Assembly (NCBI GenBank): GCA_035303945.1
Contig: DATGQZ010000023.1
Span: forward strand, 1-64,000
Source: DATGMS01 sp035303945
GTDB lineage: Bacteria; Bacteroidota; Bacteroidia; Cytophagales; Cyclobacteriaceae
Direction of reading: 5' to 3'
DNA: 64,000 bases
A model generated the notes under the pieces. The model was not told where the DNA came from, made no database searches, and saw only the letters and a list, made by a program, of their open reading frames with translations. Positions 45,235 to 54,625 of the stretch are shown here, one piece after another. Made by a program: the position numbers and the translations under genes. Numbering within the stretch: the first letter of the stretch is position 1; each line of letters starts with the position of its first letter.

Positions 45235-46038
45235 ATGAAAGATTTAAAGATAGCCATCATTGGTTGCGGCAACCTTGGACTCTCCATAGTCAATGGATTG
45301 CTTAGCTTAGACAATTTCAATGCCTCCAACCTTGCTGTTACCAGACGACATCCTGACAACTTGTTTCATCTTCGCCCACTTGGCGTCACGGTTACCTCCG
45401 ATAATTTGCAAGCTGCTCAGGATGCTGACCTGCTGGTACTGGGTGTAAAACCCTATAATGTCAGTACTATTTTGAAAGAGCTGAAGCCAGTACTTTCTCC
45501 AGAAAAACAAGTGGTGATTTCGTTGGCTACCGGTGTAACACTGGATGAGATGCTGGCATATCTCCATCCTGAAACTTCCCTCTTTAGGGCTATGCCCAAC
45601 ATTGCAGCGGACATTAAAGAATCGGTGACCTGCATCTGCGGGATCAACGCATCTCCTGAAACAGAAGCGAATGTAAAGGAGCTTTTCAACAGTGTCGGAA
45701 TCACCATTACACTAGATGAACACCTGATGGAAGGAGCAACCGTATTAGGCGCCTGCGGAATTGCCTATGTGCTTCGATTCATGCGGGCGATGACCCAAGG
45801 GGGCATTCAAATAGGTTTTGATGCCCAAACCGCAAATACCATTGTAAACCAAACCGTAAAAGGGGCTGCGGAATTAATTATCCAAAACGGCCTACATCCG
45901 GAAGCTGCTATTGATAAAGTCACAACCCCAAAAGGTTGTACAATCGTGGGCCTAAATGAAATGGAGCACCATGGTTTTAGCGCTGCTATGGTACGGGGTG
46001 TACTTGCTTCGTTTGAAAAAATAGAGAAAAAACCTTAA
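45235..46038 (+). CDS. proC: Pyrroline-5-carboxylate reductase
   Basis: The ATG at 45235 gives 267 residues; an upstream in-frame extension from 45184 overlaps the pseudogene region and is rejected. The NADP-binding motif is IIGCGNLGLSIV, followed by GVKPYNVSTILKEL and the substrate-site helix VLGACGIAYVLRFMRAMTQGG, with the C-terminal VTTPKGCTIVGLNEMEHHGF segment typical of ProC. It catalyses the last step of proline synthesis. No other pro genes are adjacent. A hairpin directly after the stop is shared with the convergent his operon end. Confidence 0.94.
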   Translation: MKDLKIAIIGCGNLGLSIVNGLLSLDNFNASNLAVTRRHPDNLFHLRPLGVTVTSDNLQAAQDADLLVLGVKPYNVSTILKELKPVLSPEKQVVISLATGVTLDEMLAYLHPETSLFRAMPNIAADIKESVTCICGINASPETEANVKELFNSVGITITLDEHLMEGATVLGACGIAYVLRFMRAMTQGGIQIGFDAQTANTIVNQTVKGAAELIIQNGLHPEAAIDKVTTPKGCTIVGLNEMEHHGFSAAMVRGVLASFEKIEKKP

Positions 46039-46046
46039 AGAAAGGA

Positions 46047-46075
46047 ATAGCCATCCAATTGGATGGCTATTTTTA
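46047..46075. terminator. Terminator between proC and hisIE
   Basis: ATAGCCATCC (46047-46056), loop AATT, GGATGGCTAT (46061-46070), then TTTTTA. It ends proC and, with A-residues upstream, may end the his array too. Confidence 0.9.
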
Positions 46076-46687
46076 TTGCTTGTGTCGCTCCATCAACACC
46101 TGTACTACTTCATCCAATTCGTATCCTTTGGCCTCCAGTAATACCAAGTAGTGAAAGAGCAAGTCCGCAGCTTCACCCAAAAACAAATCTTTATTGTCGT
46201 CTTTGGCCTCTATGACTATTTCCACAGCTTCTTCTCCTACCTTTTGAGCCACCTTGTTAATACCCTTGGCAAATAGTGAGGCAGTATAGGAATTATCTGA
46301 GGGGTTGTTTTTTCTATCTTTAATAATGGCTCTCAACTGATCAATAAATGCTGTCTTGGATTGATTGCTTTCGTCAAAACAAGTATCAGCACCTGTATGG
46401 CACACCGGTCCTACCGGATCGGCCTTAACAAGCAGCGTGTCTTGATCACAATCGAGAAAAATATCTTTAACCAAGAGAAAATTTCCTGAAGATTCACCCT
46501 TCGTCCATAGTCTTTGCTTGGTTCTGCTGAAAAAGGTAACCTTGCCTGTATCCACAGTATGCTTAATCGCCTCTTTGTTCATATAGCCCAGCATCAACAC
46601 CTGCTTGGTGAAGGCGTCCTGTACTATTGCAGGAATCAATCCGCCCACTTTCTCAAAATTTATACTATCTAGATTTTTCATTTTCAT
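46073..46687 (-). CDS. hisIE: Bifunctional phosphoribosyl-AMP cyclohydrolase / phosphoribosyl-ATP pyrophosphatase
   Basis: The 204-residue fusion has the HisI part (about residues 1-110) with the zinc/metal motif DCDQDTLLV and GPVCHTGADTCF, and the HisE part (about 115-204) with SYTASLFAKGINKVAQKVGEEA and EAADLLFHYLVLL. It carries out steps two and three of histidine synthesis. It is the last gene of the minus-strand array, 88 nt after hisF. Confidence 0.96.
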   Translation of the reverse strand: MKMKNLDSINFEKVGGLIPAIVQDAFTKQVLMLGYMNKEAIKHTVDTGKVTFFSRTKQRLWTKGESSGNFLLVKDIFLDCDQDTLLVKADPVGPVCHTGADTCFDESNQSKTAFIDQLRAIIKDRKNNPSDNSYTASLFAKGINKVAQKVGEEAVEIVIEAKDDNKDLFLGEAADLLFHYLVLLEAKGYELDEVVQVLMERHKQ

Positions 46688-46775
46688 TCGTTATTAAATA
46701 GGTTGACGCTGATAAAAAAAGCTAATCAGGTTATCAGCAATGGATCACCATCTACTTAACTTCTAACTTATCTCC

Positions 46776-47540
46776 TCAATATCCAAACTCCCTCACGCTT
46801 ACTCCCTTTGCCGACAAATGTTTTTTCAGCTCAGGTATAGCAACTTCTTTAAAGTGAAATATGCTTGCCGCCAAGGCAGCATCCGCCCTACCAACTGTAA
46901 AAACTTCTTCAAAATGGACCATATTTCCAGCACCGCCCGAAGCGATGACGGGTATGCTCAAGACGGAAGAAATTTCAGCTGTTAGACCGTTTGCAAATCC
47001 CGCTTTGGTGCCATCATGATCCATGGAAGTCAAAAGGATCTCCCCTGCCCCCCTTTCGCAGACTTCCAACGCCCACTCTTGTGTCTTAAGTAAAGTAGGT
47101 GTCCGCCCACCATGGGTATGCACAAAGTCTATCCCATCTACATTTCTGGTGTCAATTGCCACGACGATGCATTGGCTACCAAATTCGGCTGCCATCTCAT
47201 TGACAATTTGGGGATTATAAACCGCTGCTGAATTGATGCTGATCTTATCGGCACCAGCATTTAACAGGGCCTTCACATCCTCCACAGTAGATATGCCTCC
47301 ACCGACAGTAAAGGGGATGTTGATGGCTTTTGCCACTTTTGTGACCAACTCGATCAGCGTCTTGCGCTTCTCCACTGTGGCAGTAATGTCCAAAAATACC
47401 AATTCGTCCGCCCCTTCTCTGGCATAGACTTCCGCAAGGGCAACGGGATCTCCGGCATCGCGGAGATCGACAAAGTTAACCCCCTTTACGGTTCTACCTT
47501 CTTTTATATCCAAACAAGGAATGATCCTTTTCGTAAGCAT
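46776..47540 (-). CDS. hisF: Imidazole glycerol phosphate synthase, cyclase subunit
   Basis: The 254-residue TIM barrel begins MLTKRIIPCLDIKEGRTVKG, the standard HisF start, with catalytic Asp11 in CLDIKEG and the second catalytic Asp in VAIDTRN. Phosphate motifs GGGIST and ASGGAGNM are present. With HisH it forms IGP and AICAR from PRFAR and glutamine-derived ammonia. It follows hisA by 88 nt. Confidence 0.97.
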   Translation of the reverse strand: MLTKRIIPCLDIKEGRTVKGVNFVDLRDAGDPVALAEVYAREGADELVFLDITATVEKRKTLIELVTKVAKAINIPFTVGGGISTVEDVKALLNAGADKISINSAAVYNPQIVNEMAAEFGSQCIVVAIDTRNVDGIDFVHTHGGRTPTLLKTQEWALEVCERGAGEILLTSMDHDGTKAGFANGLTAEISSVLSIPVIASGGAGNMVHFEEVFTVGRADAALAASIFHFKEVAIPELKKHLSAKGVSVREFGY

Positions 47541-47628
47541 GATTGTAATTTCTGTTTTGTTTCCAGTAGCTTTAAGTTCTGACTACCTGAATCCTAATTG
47601 CGCATTAATTGATTGACTTTACAGATCC

Positions 47629-48348
47629 TTAAGGGTTGGCAAAGGCGGCAAGCTCGTTCAAGCTGATCCTGCCCTCATAAAATGCCTTTCCTACAATAGC
47701 ACCATATACCCCCGATTGTTGTAAATCCTCCAGGTCTTTTACGGAGGATACCCCACCGCTTGCAATTAATCTGATCTCAGGTATCTCCTGTAGAATTTCC
47801 TCATACAATTGGAGAGAAGGACCTTGAAGCAAACCATCCTTGGCCACATCAGTACAAATCACATAGCGAATGCCTTTCTCAAAGTATTTTTTGATAAAGC
47901 TAATGACATCTTCTCCCGTCGTCTCCTCCCATCCGCCAATCGCTATCTTTCGGTCTTTGGCATCGGCACCCAAAATGATTTTATCACTGCCGTATTGCGC
48001 CAGCCAATGATCAAATAATTCAGGGTTTCTGATGGCAATACTGCCTCCGGTAATTTGTTGGGCACCGTACTGGAAAGCCATTTCTATATCCTGATCAGAT
48101 TGTACTCCTCCGCCGAAATCGACCAGGAGTGACGTATGATCCGTAATTGTTTTTAGGACCTCTTGATTGACAATCCGCTTAGCCTTTGCCCCATCCAAAT
48201 CCACTACATGAAGGCGCTTGAGCCCTGCCTGTTCAAACTGCCGAGCCATCTCCAGCGGATCGCCATATTCTTTTTTCTGTGAATAATCTCCTTGGGTCAG
48301 ACGGACACATCGACCGCCGATTATGTCTATTGCCGGAATGATTTCCAT
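47629..48348 (-). CDS. hisA: ProFAR isomerase
   Basis: The 239-residue half-barrel-duplicated TIM protein begins MEIIPAIDIIGGRCVRLTQGDY; catalytic Asp8 is in PAIDIIGG and the second Asp in CTDVAKDGLLQG. It converts ProFAR to PRFAR. Its start codon overlaps the hisH stop by one base, so the two are translationally coupled. Confidence 0.97.
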   Translation of the reverse strand: MEIIPAIDIIGGRCVRLTQGDYSQKKEYGDPLEMARQFEQAGLKRLHVVDLDGAKAKRIVNQEVLKTITDHTSLLVDFGGGVQSDQDIEMAFQYGAQQITGGSIAIRNPELFDHWLAQYGSDKIILGADAKDRKIAIGGWEETTGEDVISFIKKYFEKGIRYVICTDVAKDGLLQGPSLQLYEEILQEIPEIRLIASGGVSSVKDLEDLQQSGVYGAIVGKAFYEGRISLNELAAFANP

Positions 48349-48932
48349 TATAAGTTTAAGAAGTTGGTTAAAATTTTTTCTCCGCTTACGCTACTCTTTT
48401 CCGGATGGGCTTGCATGGCGTAATAATTATCCCGATGAAGAAATGCACTAAAATCGTTGATGTAGTGAGTAGTGCCTATGGTATAGTCATCACTAAGCTC
48501 CGCATAATAGCTGTGCACATAGTAAACATAATCATTTTCATCCAAGCCTGCCAATAGTGGGGTTTTGAGATTTTCAATATTGTTCCAGCCGACATGGGGG
48601 ACTTTTTCATAGGGAGGAAATCGCTTCACCTTCAGTGGGAAAATCCCTAAGCACGCTGTATCATTCTCTTCTGAATGTGAACATAGCAGTTGAAGTCCTA
48701 AGCAAACACCAAAAAAAGGCTGCTTGAGCGATTTAATTACCTGATCTAAATTTCTAGCCCTTAAATACTGCATTGCAGTACTAGCCTCACCTTGACCGGG
48801 GAAGATGATCTTATCTGCTTTTTGTATTTCCTCTATATCATCCGTCAAGGAAGCCGCTACCCCCAAACGCTCTAAGGCGTAAAGGACTGACATCACATTG
48901 CCCGCATTGTACTTGATAACTGCTACTTTCAT
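48348..48932 (-). CDS. hisH: Imidazole glycerol phosphate synthase, glutaminase subunit
   Basis: The 194-residue class I glutamine amidotransferase has the nucleophile Cys in FGVCLGLQLLC and the His-Glu pair in MQAHPEKSS. The oxyanion segment PGQGEAS is present. It overlaps aroF upstream by one base and hisA downstream by one base, marking a tightly coupled stretch. The early his genes hisG, D, C and B are not in the window. Confidence 0.97.
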   Translation of the reverse strand: MKVAVIKYNAGNVMSVLYALERLGVAASLTDDIEEIQKADKIIFPGQGEASTAMQYLRARNLDQVIKSLKQPFFGVCLGLQLLCSHSEENDTACLGIFPLKVKRFPPYEKVPHVGWNNIENLKTPLLAGLDENDYVYYVHSYYAELSDDYTIGTTHYINDFSAFLHRDNYYAMQAHPEKSSVSGEKILTNFLNL

Positions 48933-49951
48933 TATAGAAGGGAAAAGGATTTTCTAAGTGCAAAAGTCTGTCTGATCTGATCCGCCAACAAAGCACTTTG
49001 TGCAAAATTCAGGGTTTGTTGTCCGTCAGAATAGGCCTTCTCAGGGATCTCATGGGCCTCGTAGATAATGCCATCGGCTCCTGCCATTACACCCGCTAAA
49101 GCCATTTGGGGCACAAATTCCCGTATGCCAATACCGTGGGAAGGATCTACTACTACAGGCAAATGCGATTTGGCTTTCAGTATGGGAACGGCGTTTAAAT
49201 CAAGTGTGTTCCGGCTCGCGCGTTCATAGGTTCGGATTCCTCTTTCGCAAAGTATAAGCTTTTCATTGCCTCCCGAAAAAACATATTCAGCGGATTGAAG
49301 CAGTTCTTCTATGGTGCCAGATATGCCTCTCTTGATCATCACGGCTTTATCTACCCGGCCTAACTCGTCAAGTAAGTTGAAATTTTGGGTATTTCGTGCG
49401 CCAACCTGATAGATGTCTACATAGTCGTACATCTCCTCAATCTGCGACACCTGCATCACTTCGGTAACGATCTTGATGCCCGCTTCTTTTGCCAATTCAT
49501 GCCATAGCTTTAAACCGTCCAATCCTAAACCCCTAAATGCATACGGGCTGCTGCGCGGCTTAAATACCCCACCCCTCATAATTTTTATCTCCGCAGCTTT
49601 TAGATGATCAATGACCTTCCGAATCTGCTCTTCTGATTCTATGGAGCAAGGTCCGGCCATAATCGCCATATCTCCGTCCTTGATATAAACGCCATCACCC
49701 AAATCAACTGAGGTTGGCTTGACCTTCCACTTTTTGGACACCAGCTTATAATCATCCGATACTATATGTATGTCCTTGATACCGTGAAAATGACCAAATC
49801 GCCGAATATCAAAATCTGCCTTTCCAATACCAATCAAATATTCGCCAATTTGGGTTTTTACTGCTGTAATTTTATATCCAATGCTGTTGATCTGGTCGAT
49901 CAACTGATCTTTTTGAACCTGTGTGATATCGTCTCTCAGTTGGATGATCAT
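48932..49951 (-). CDS. aroF: 3-deoxy-7-phosphoheptulonate synthase, type I-beta with regulatory N-domain
   Basis: The 339-residue enzyme catalyses the first step of the shikimate pathway. Residues about 1-75 form a ferredoxin-like domain (IIQLRDDITQVQKDQLIDQI onward), as in Thermotoga-type DAHP synthase, which gives feedback control. The barrel has GPCSIES, KPRSSPYAFRG, KRGISGT and VVDPSHGIGIR motifs. There is no chorismate mutase fused at the C-terminus. It starts one base after the trpA stop and overlaps hisH by one base, so it is translationally linked to both blocks. Confidence 0.95.
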   Translation of the reverse strand: MIIQLRDDITQVQKDQLIDQINSIGYKITAVKTQIGEYLIGIGKADFDIRRFGHFHGIKDIHIVSDDYKLVSKKWKVKPTSVDLGDGVYIKDGDMAIMAGPCSIESEEQIRKVIDHLKAAEIKIMRGGVFKPRSSPYAFRGLGLDGLKLWHELAKEAGIKIVTEVMQVSQIEEMYDYVDIYQVGARNTQNFNLLDELGRVDKAVMIKRGISGTIEELLQSAEYVFSGGNEKLILCERGIRTYERASRNTLDLNAVPILKAKSHLPVVVDPSHGIGIREFVPQMALAGVMAGADGIIYEAHEIPEKAYSDGQQTLNFAQSALLADQIRQTFALRKSFSLL

Positions 49952-49952
49952 C

Positions 49953-50729
49953 TTATGCTTCCTTTATGCTTTTAATAAACACTTTAATCTCGTTTTCCAG
50001 ATCAGTAGCCTGCTGCAGGACTTTGATAAATGCGCTCCCAATGATCGCTCCGTTACTATAAGTGGATGCTTTTATAAAAGTATTGTGGTCAGAAATGCCA
50101 AAGCCAATAAGACGCGGACTTTTCAGTTCCATAGCTTGTACCGCTTGGAAATAATTGACTTGAGCATCTGTAATGCCTTCTTTTGCACCCGTAATACTAT
50201 GTGAAGATACCATGTAGATAAAGCCGTCGGAATACTCGTCGATCTCCCTTATCCGTTTTTCACTCGTTTGAGGGGAAATCAAGAAGGTGTTTCGCAGATT
50301 GTATTCATTGAAAATGAGCTTATACTCGTCCAGATACTGTTGCATAGGCAGGTCTGGAACAATGATACCGTCCACTCCTACTTCATCGCATTTTTTACAA
50401 AATGCTTCAATGCCGTATTGCATGATAGGATTTAAATATCCCATTAATATGACTGGAACCTTAATTTCACTCCGCATTCCTTCAAGTTGGGAAAACAGCT
50501 TTTTCAAGCTCATCCCATTATCCAAAGCAACTTTATTACTTTCCTGAATGGTAGGGCCGTCAGCTACTGGATCAGAATAGGGAACCCCTATTTCGATTAT
50601 ATCAGCACCTGCTTCCTCCAAAGCTTTCATTATCGTTCGGGTATCCTCAAGCTTTGGAAAACCCGCGGTAAAATAGATGGAAAGTACCTTCTCTTGTTTA
50701 TTTTTAAATAATTGATCTATTCGGTTCAT
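49953..50729 (-). CDS. trpA: Tryptophan synthase alpha subunit
   Basis: The ATG at 50729 gives 258 residues; a GTG 21 nt upstream is less likely. The indole-3-glycerol phosphate lyase barrel shows YFTAGFPKLEDT, the catalytic Glu in DIIEIGVPYSDPVADGP and catalytic Asp in DGIIVPDLP. It pairs with TrpB to channel indole. A 139-nt gap after trpB, the longest in the operon, holds a set of short repeats. Confidence 0.95.
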   Translation of the reverse strand: MNRIDQLFKNKQEKVLSIYFTAGFPKLEDTRTIMKALEEAGADIIEIGVPYSDPVADGPTIQESNKVALDNGMSLKKLFSQLEGMRSEIKVPVILMGYLNPIMQYGIEAFCKKCDEVGVDGIIVPDLPMQQYLDEYKLIFNEYNLRNTFLISPQTSEKRIREIDEYSDGFIYMVSSHSITGAKEGITDAQVNYFQAVQAMELKSPRLIGFGISDHNTFIKASTYSNGAIIGSAFIKVLQQATDLENEIKVFIKSIKEA

Positions 50730-50783
50730 GTGCTTTTTGATGGCGGACACAAAGTCCTAATAATGCTTAATGCTATTTACTGT

Positions 50784-50847
50784 CTATAGATGTAGGTTCG
50801 AAATGCCATGATCTATAGAGTAGGTGGCGCGTAGGCCTCTACTATAG
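50784..50847. repeat. Short repeats in trpB-trpA gap
   Basis: CTATAGATGTAGG (50784-50796) and CTATAGAGTAGG (50813-50824) are near-identical direct repeats, and CCTCTACTATAG (50836-50847) is an approximate inverted copy. They could form a hairpin in the mRNA between the genes. No known repeat family is recognised. Confidence 0.5.
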
Positions 50848-50868
50848 CTCTTCAAACCTCCAGTTGAT

Positions 50869-52047
50869 TTAGTAGCGTCCCCATTTGATATAGGTTTCCA
50901 AATCCTTGTCTCCTCTTCCCGACAGGTTGATGACGATAACATCATCTTTCTCATATTGGATCTGATGCAAGGCAGATAGTGCATGGGCTGACTCAATAGC
51001 GGGAATAATCCCTTCGAGCCTACTGAGCTCGATTCCCGCCTTCATGGCTGCCTCGTCCTCCACGGCTACAAATTCTGCCCTTCCGATGTCAAACAAATGT
51101 GCGTGCACAGGTCCAATACCTGGGTAATCCAGACCCGCGGAAATGGAATGAGGCTCCACGACTTGCCCATCTTCTGTCTGCATCAACAGGGTTTTGCTGC
51201 CGTGCAATACGCCTGGCTTCCCTAAAGCAGTTGTAGCTGCGGATTTACCGGAATTAACACCTAAACCGGCAGCTTCGGCTGCTACTAAGCGCACCTCAGG
51301 TCGGTTATAGTAGTGATAAAATGCTCCGGCAGCGTTACTCCCTCCTCCTACACATGCAATCACAATATCAGGATCTTCCGTCCCTTCTTTCTCCAACAGC
51401 TGGTTTTTGATTTCTTCACTGATTACCGACTGAAACCTTGCCACCATTTCTGGATAGGGATGAGGGCCTACCACAGATCCGATGATATAATGGGTGTCGA
51501 CAGGATTATTGATCCACTGTCTCATCGCCTCATTCGTGGCATCTTTGAGGGTCTGGCTTCCCGATGTTGCGGGAACAACCTCCGCCCCAAGAATTCTCAT
51601 TCGCTCTACATTAGGCTTTTGCCGTTCCATGTCTATTGCGCCCATATAGACGGTGCATTCCATTCCCATTAGTGCGCATACCGTTGCCGTGGCCACGCCA
51701 TGTTGCCCCGCACCTGTCTCTGCGATGATTCTCTTCTTGCCTAGCCTTTGTGCCAAGAGGATTTGGCCTATAGTATTGTTCACTTTGTGTGCGCCGGTAT
51801 GGCAAAGATCCTCTCGCTTGAGGTAAATCTTGGCACCATAAGTTTCAGAAAATCGCTTGGCAAAGTACAATGGGGTTGGTCGCCCCACATAGTCTTTTAG
51901 CAAAAGCTGGAATGCTTGCTTGAAATCTTCCGAAGCTATAATGGATTCATAATTTTCTCTCAGCTCCTCTACATTGGGGTACAGCATCTCAGGGATATAA
52001 GCTCCGCCAAATTTGCCATAAAAGCCTTTTTCATCTACTCCTATCAT
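50869..52047 (-). CDS. trpB: Tryptophan synthase beta subunit
   Basis: The 392-residue PLP enzyme begins with YGKFGGAYIPEML, has the catalytic Lys in LCHTGAHKVNN, the GAGQHGVATAT loop, and the PLP-phosphate motif CVGGGSNAAG. It is the canonical TrpB1 type that pairs with TrpA. It starts 45 nt after trpF. Confidence 0.97.
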   Translation of the reverse strand: MIGVDEKGFYGKFGGAYIPEMLYPNVEELRENYESIIASEDFKQAFQLLLKDYVGRPTPLYFAKRFSETYGAKIYLKREDLCHTGAHKVNNTIGQILLAQRLGKKRIIAETGAGQHGVATATVCALMGMECTVYMGAIDMERQKPNVERMRILGAEVVPATSGSQTLKDATNEAMRQWINNPVDTHYIIGSVVGPHPYPEMVARFQSVISEEIKNQLLEKEGTEDPDIVIACVGGGSNAAGAFYHYYNRPEVRLVAAEAAGLGVNSGKSAATTALGKPGVLHGSKTLLMQTEDGQVVEPHSISAGLDYPGIGPVHAHLFDIGRAEFVAVEDEAAMKAGIELSRLEGIIPAIESAHALSALHQIQYEKDDVIVINLSGRGDKDLETYIKWGRY

Positions 52048-52092
52048 ATCGTGTCTAAATATTTTTGAAAATTACAGTACCGTCCGACCGTC

Positions 52093-52734
52093 CTAAGCAA
52101 GAGAACCTCTACAGTCCTGTACAAATGATTTGATCTTTTCTATATCTTTAATTCCAGGCTGGCTTTCAAACTTCGAATTAATGTCTACACCGACCAGCCT
52201 AGGCATTTTCACCGCCAATACCTGTATCGTGCCCAGACTGTCACTGTTTACCCCCCCACTTAATATGAAATCCCGGCTCAAAGGGTAGCGATCCAGTATG
52301 GACCAATTAAATTGTTTACCCGAGCCACCAAATTTCTCCGTTTGTGTGTCGAATAGGAACATGTCCACCGATGATTCGAACTCCTTCAATTCCTGCCAGT
52401 CCACCGTGTCTCCTACCCTGACTACTTTAATTATTTTGATGGGAGAGGCAGCACGTAAATCCGTGATAAACTGTAAATTCTCATCGCCGTGAAGCTGGAC
52501 GAACTCTAAACCGTATTGTTCAATTTTTTGAAGGATATACGGCAAATCAGCATTCACAAACACACCAACCTTTCTGATAGGTAACGCTTTAAAAAAGGAT
52601 GGATTTGCGCCTTCTTGCTCGACAAAGCGAGGAGATTTTTCATAGAAGATCATCCCCATAAGATCCGGAGCAGCTTGTTGGATCAAATGAAGAACGTTCT
52701 CCTGTTGGTACATGCCACAGACTTTTACAATCAT
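52093..52734 (-). CDS. trpF: Phosphoribosylanthranilate isomerase
   Basis: The 213-residue TIM barrel begins MIVKVCGMYQQEN, with catalytic Cys7 and the catalytic Asp in FLFDTQTEKFGGSGKQF. The LSGGVNSD phosphate loop and GVDINSKFESQPG end are standard. Its start overlaps trpC by 4 nt. Confidence 0.96.
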   Translation of the reverse strand: MIVKVCGMYQQENVLHLIQQAAPDLMGMIFYEKSPRFVEQEGANPSFFKALPIRKVGVFVNADLPYILQKIEQYGLEFVQLHGDENLQFITDLRAASPIKIIKVVRVGDTVDWQELKEFESSVDMFLFDTQTEKFGGSGKQFNWSILDRYPLSRDFILSGGVNSDSLGTIQVLAVKMPRLVGVDINSKFESQPGIKDIEKIKSFVQDCRGSLA

Positions 52735-53558
52735 AGGTGGGCTATTTTGGAGGAAGCTTCTTTTTCGATAAGCGACCTAAATTCAGTCATAAAATTATAA
52801 GCTGCTTGATGAGGGCGGCTTGACTTCATAAAGTTTTCGCCGATCAAGAACCCATCAAAACCAGCAGCCTTAAGCTGCACCAAAGTTGCAGGATCCGAAA
52901 TACCACTTTCTGATATTTTGACGAATTGTGAAGGAATAATGTTGACCAGCGAAAGCGAAGTATCAAGAGAAACATCAAAGGTTTTGAGATTGCGGTTGTT
53001 GACGCCCACCAAATCAAGTTGGTCATTAAGTGATCGCTCTAACTCTTCTCTATCATGCACTTCCATCAACACCTCCAAACCCAACCCTTTGGCAAAACGC
53101 GCCAATTCCTCTAATCGCTTTGGCTCCAGTACCGCTGCTATCAAAAGTATGCAATCAGCCCCAATCGATTTGGCCTCAACAATTTGATATTCGTCGATGA
53201 CAAAATCCTTTCTTAATATTGGGCAGAAATTGTATTTCCTCGCCAAAGTAAGATCTTCATTTTTACCTCCGAAAAATTCCCTATCCGTAAGCACTGACAA
53301 AGCGGAGGCACCTGCTTGCATATAGCCGATGCTTGTCTGTTCGACTTCGGCAGCACCATTTATCAAACCTTTGGAAGGCGATTTTCTTTTAAACTCGGCA
53401 ATAATACCCGTCTTCTCCGGATTAGTAACATATTGCTTCATCGATACTACCTTGGTATCATAGTAGATGCTTTGTTCCAATCGCTTGACCGGCACCAGGC
53501 TCTTGCTTTCCGCTACTTCTTTTTGCTTATGGGATATAATTTTTTCAAGAATATTCAT
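52731..53558 (-). CDS. trpC: Indole-3-glycerol phosphate synthase
   Basis: The 275-residue TIM barrel has the family motif AEFKRKSPSKG with catalytic Glu and Lys, ILRKDFVIDEYQ, GVNNRNLKTF and SESGI. It makes the indole ring of tryptophan. It overlaps trpF by 4 nt and starts 3 nt after trpD, indicating coupling. Confidence 0.96.
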   Translation of the reverse strand: MNILEKIISHKQKEVAESKSLVPVKRLEQSIYYDTKVVSMKQYVTNPEKTGIIAEFKRKSPSKGLINGAAEVEQTSIGYMQAGASALSVLTDREFFGGKNEDLTLARKYNFCPILRKDFVIDEYQIVEAKSIGADCILLIAAVLEPKRLEELARFAKGLGLEVLMEVHDREELERSLNDQLDLVGVNNRNLKTFDVSLDTSLSLVNIIPSQFVKISESGISDPATLVQLKAAGFDGFLIGENFMKSSRPHQAAYNFMTEFRSLIEKEASSKIAHL

Positions 53559-53561
53559 CTG

Positions 53562-54578
53562 TCAATGTTGAGCTAGTGAAACAGTTTTTTTGGGGGATAT
53601 CAATGCCTTAAATACCGATAGCGCTTTTCCGCTATCTAAAGCTTCAGCCGCCTTATGAACCGCATCATGAAAATTCAGGCTTTGCTCAGCTGTTACCAGT
53701 GCAGCCGCAGCATTGGCCAATACTACTGCCCTTTGCTCGGGAGTACTTCTTCCTTTTAACACATTTTCAAATATTTGCGCCGATTCCTCTATGGTTTTTC
53801 CTCCGCTTATCGCCTGAGCGTCTACCTTTTCCAGGCCGATGTTCTTGGGAGAGACCAGTTTTTCCCCAGCATTGGATATCATTTTGAAGTTTCCAGTCAA
53901 AGAAATTTCATCGTATCCATCCAAGGAGTGTACTACACTAAATTGGGTATTGTCATTTTGATATAAATAAGCGTACAGTCGGGTCAATTCCAAGCTAAAA
54001 ACCCCGATCATCTGCTTCTTCGGTGTACTGGGATTGACCATGGGACCAAGCATGTTAAAGAAAGTTTTTACCCCAAGCTCTTTTCTGATGGGCCCCACAT
54101 TCTTCATCGCTGGGTGAAAAAGTGGCGCGTGTAAAAAGCAAATGCCTGCCTCGTCAAGGCTTCTTCTGATTTCGCCGATGTCATTGGTAAACTGGTACCC
54201 GAAATGCGCCATCAGGTTGGAGGATCCGCAAATGGACGATACACCAACGTTACCATGCTTTGCTACATGTTGTCCGGCAGCAGCTACTACAAATGAAGAA
54301 AGGGTGGATATATTAAAGGTATCTTTGCCATCTCCACCAGTACCGCAGAGATCCATAGCATCATACTCAGCAATATCTACCGGCACACATAGCTCCAACA
54401 TGGCCTCTCGAAAGCCACCTAATTCCGCTACGGTAATACTACGCATCAGGTAGACAGTAAGAAAAGCAGCAATTTGACTTTGATTATATTCACCTGAAGT
54501 GATTTTCTTCAGCACCTCCTTAGCCTGCTCCTTGCTCAACGTTCTGTGCTCAATTAGTTGATTTAAAATATCTTTCAT
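53562..54578 (-). CDS. trpD: Anthranilate phosphoribosyltransferase
   Basis: The ATG at 54578 is chosen over a GTG six bases upstream, giving 338 residues. The PRPP motif CGTGGDGKDTFNIST, KHGNVGVSSICGS and the anthranilate-site region RKELGVKTFFNMLGPMVNP are typical of TrpD. It is a separate polypeptide, not fused with TrpG. It follows trpG by 47 nt. Confidence 0.96.
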   Translation of the reverse strand: MKDILNQLIEHRTLSKEQAKEVLKKITSGEYNQSQIAAFLTVYLMRSITVAELGGFREAMLELCVPVDIAEYDAMDLCGTGGDGKDTFNISTLSSFVVAAAGQHVAKHGNVGVSSICGSSNLMAHFGYQFTNDIGEIRRSLDEAGICFLHAPLFHPAMKNVGPIRKELGVKTFFNMLGPMVNPSTPKKQMIGVFSLELTRLYAYLYQNDNTQFSVVHSLDGYDEISLTGNFKMISNAGEKLVSPKNIGLEKVDAQAISGGKTIEESAQIFENVLKGRSTPEQRAVVLANAAAALVTAEQSLNFHDAVHKAAEALDSGKALSVFKALISPKKTVSLAQH

Positions 54579-54625
54579 AACCACTATATTTATTTGAAAT
54601 GCGTCAAAACAACCGGCAGCCGTTG

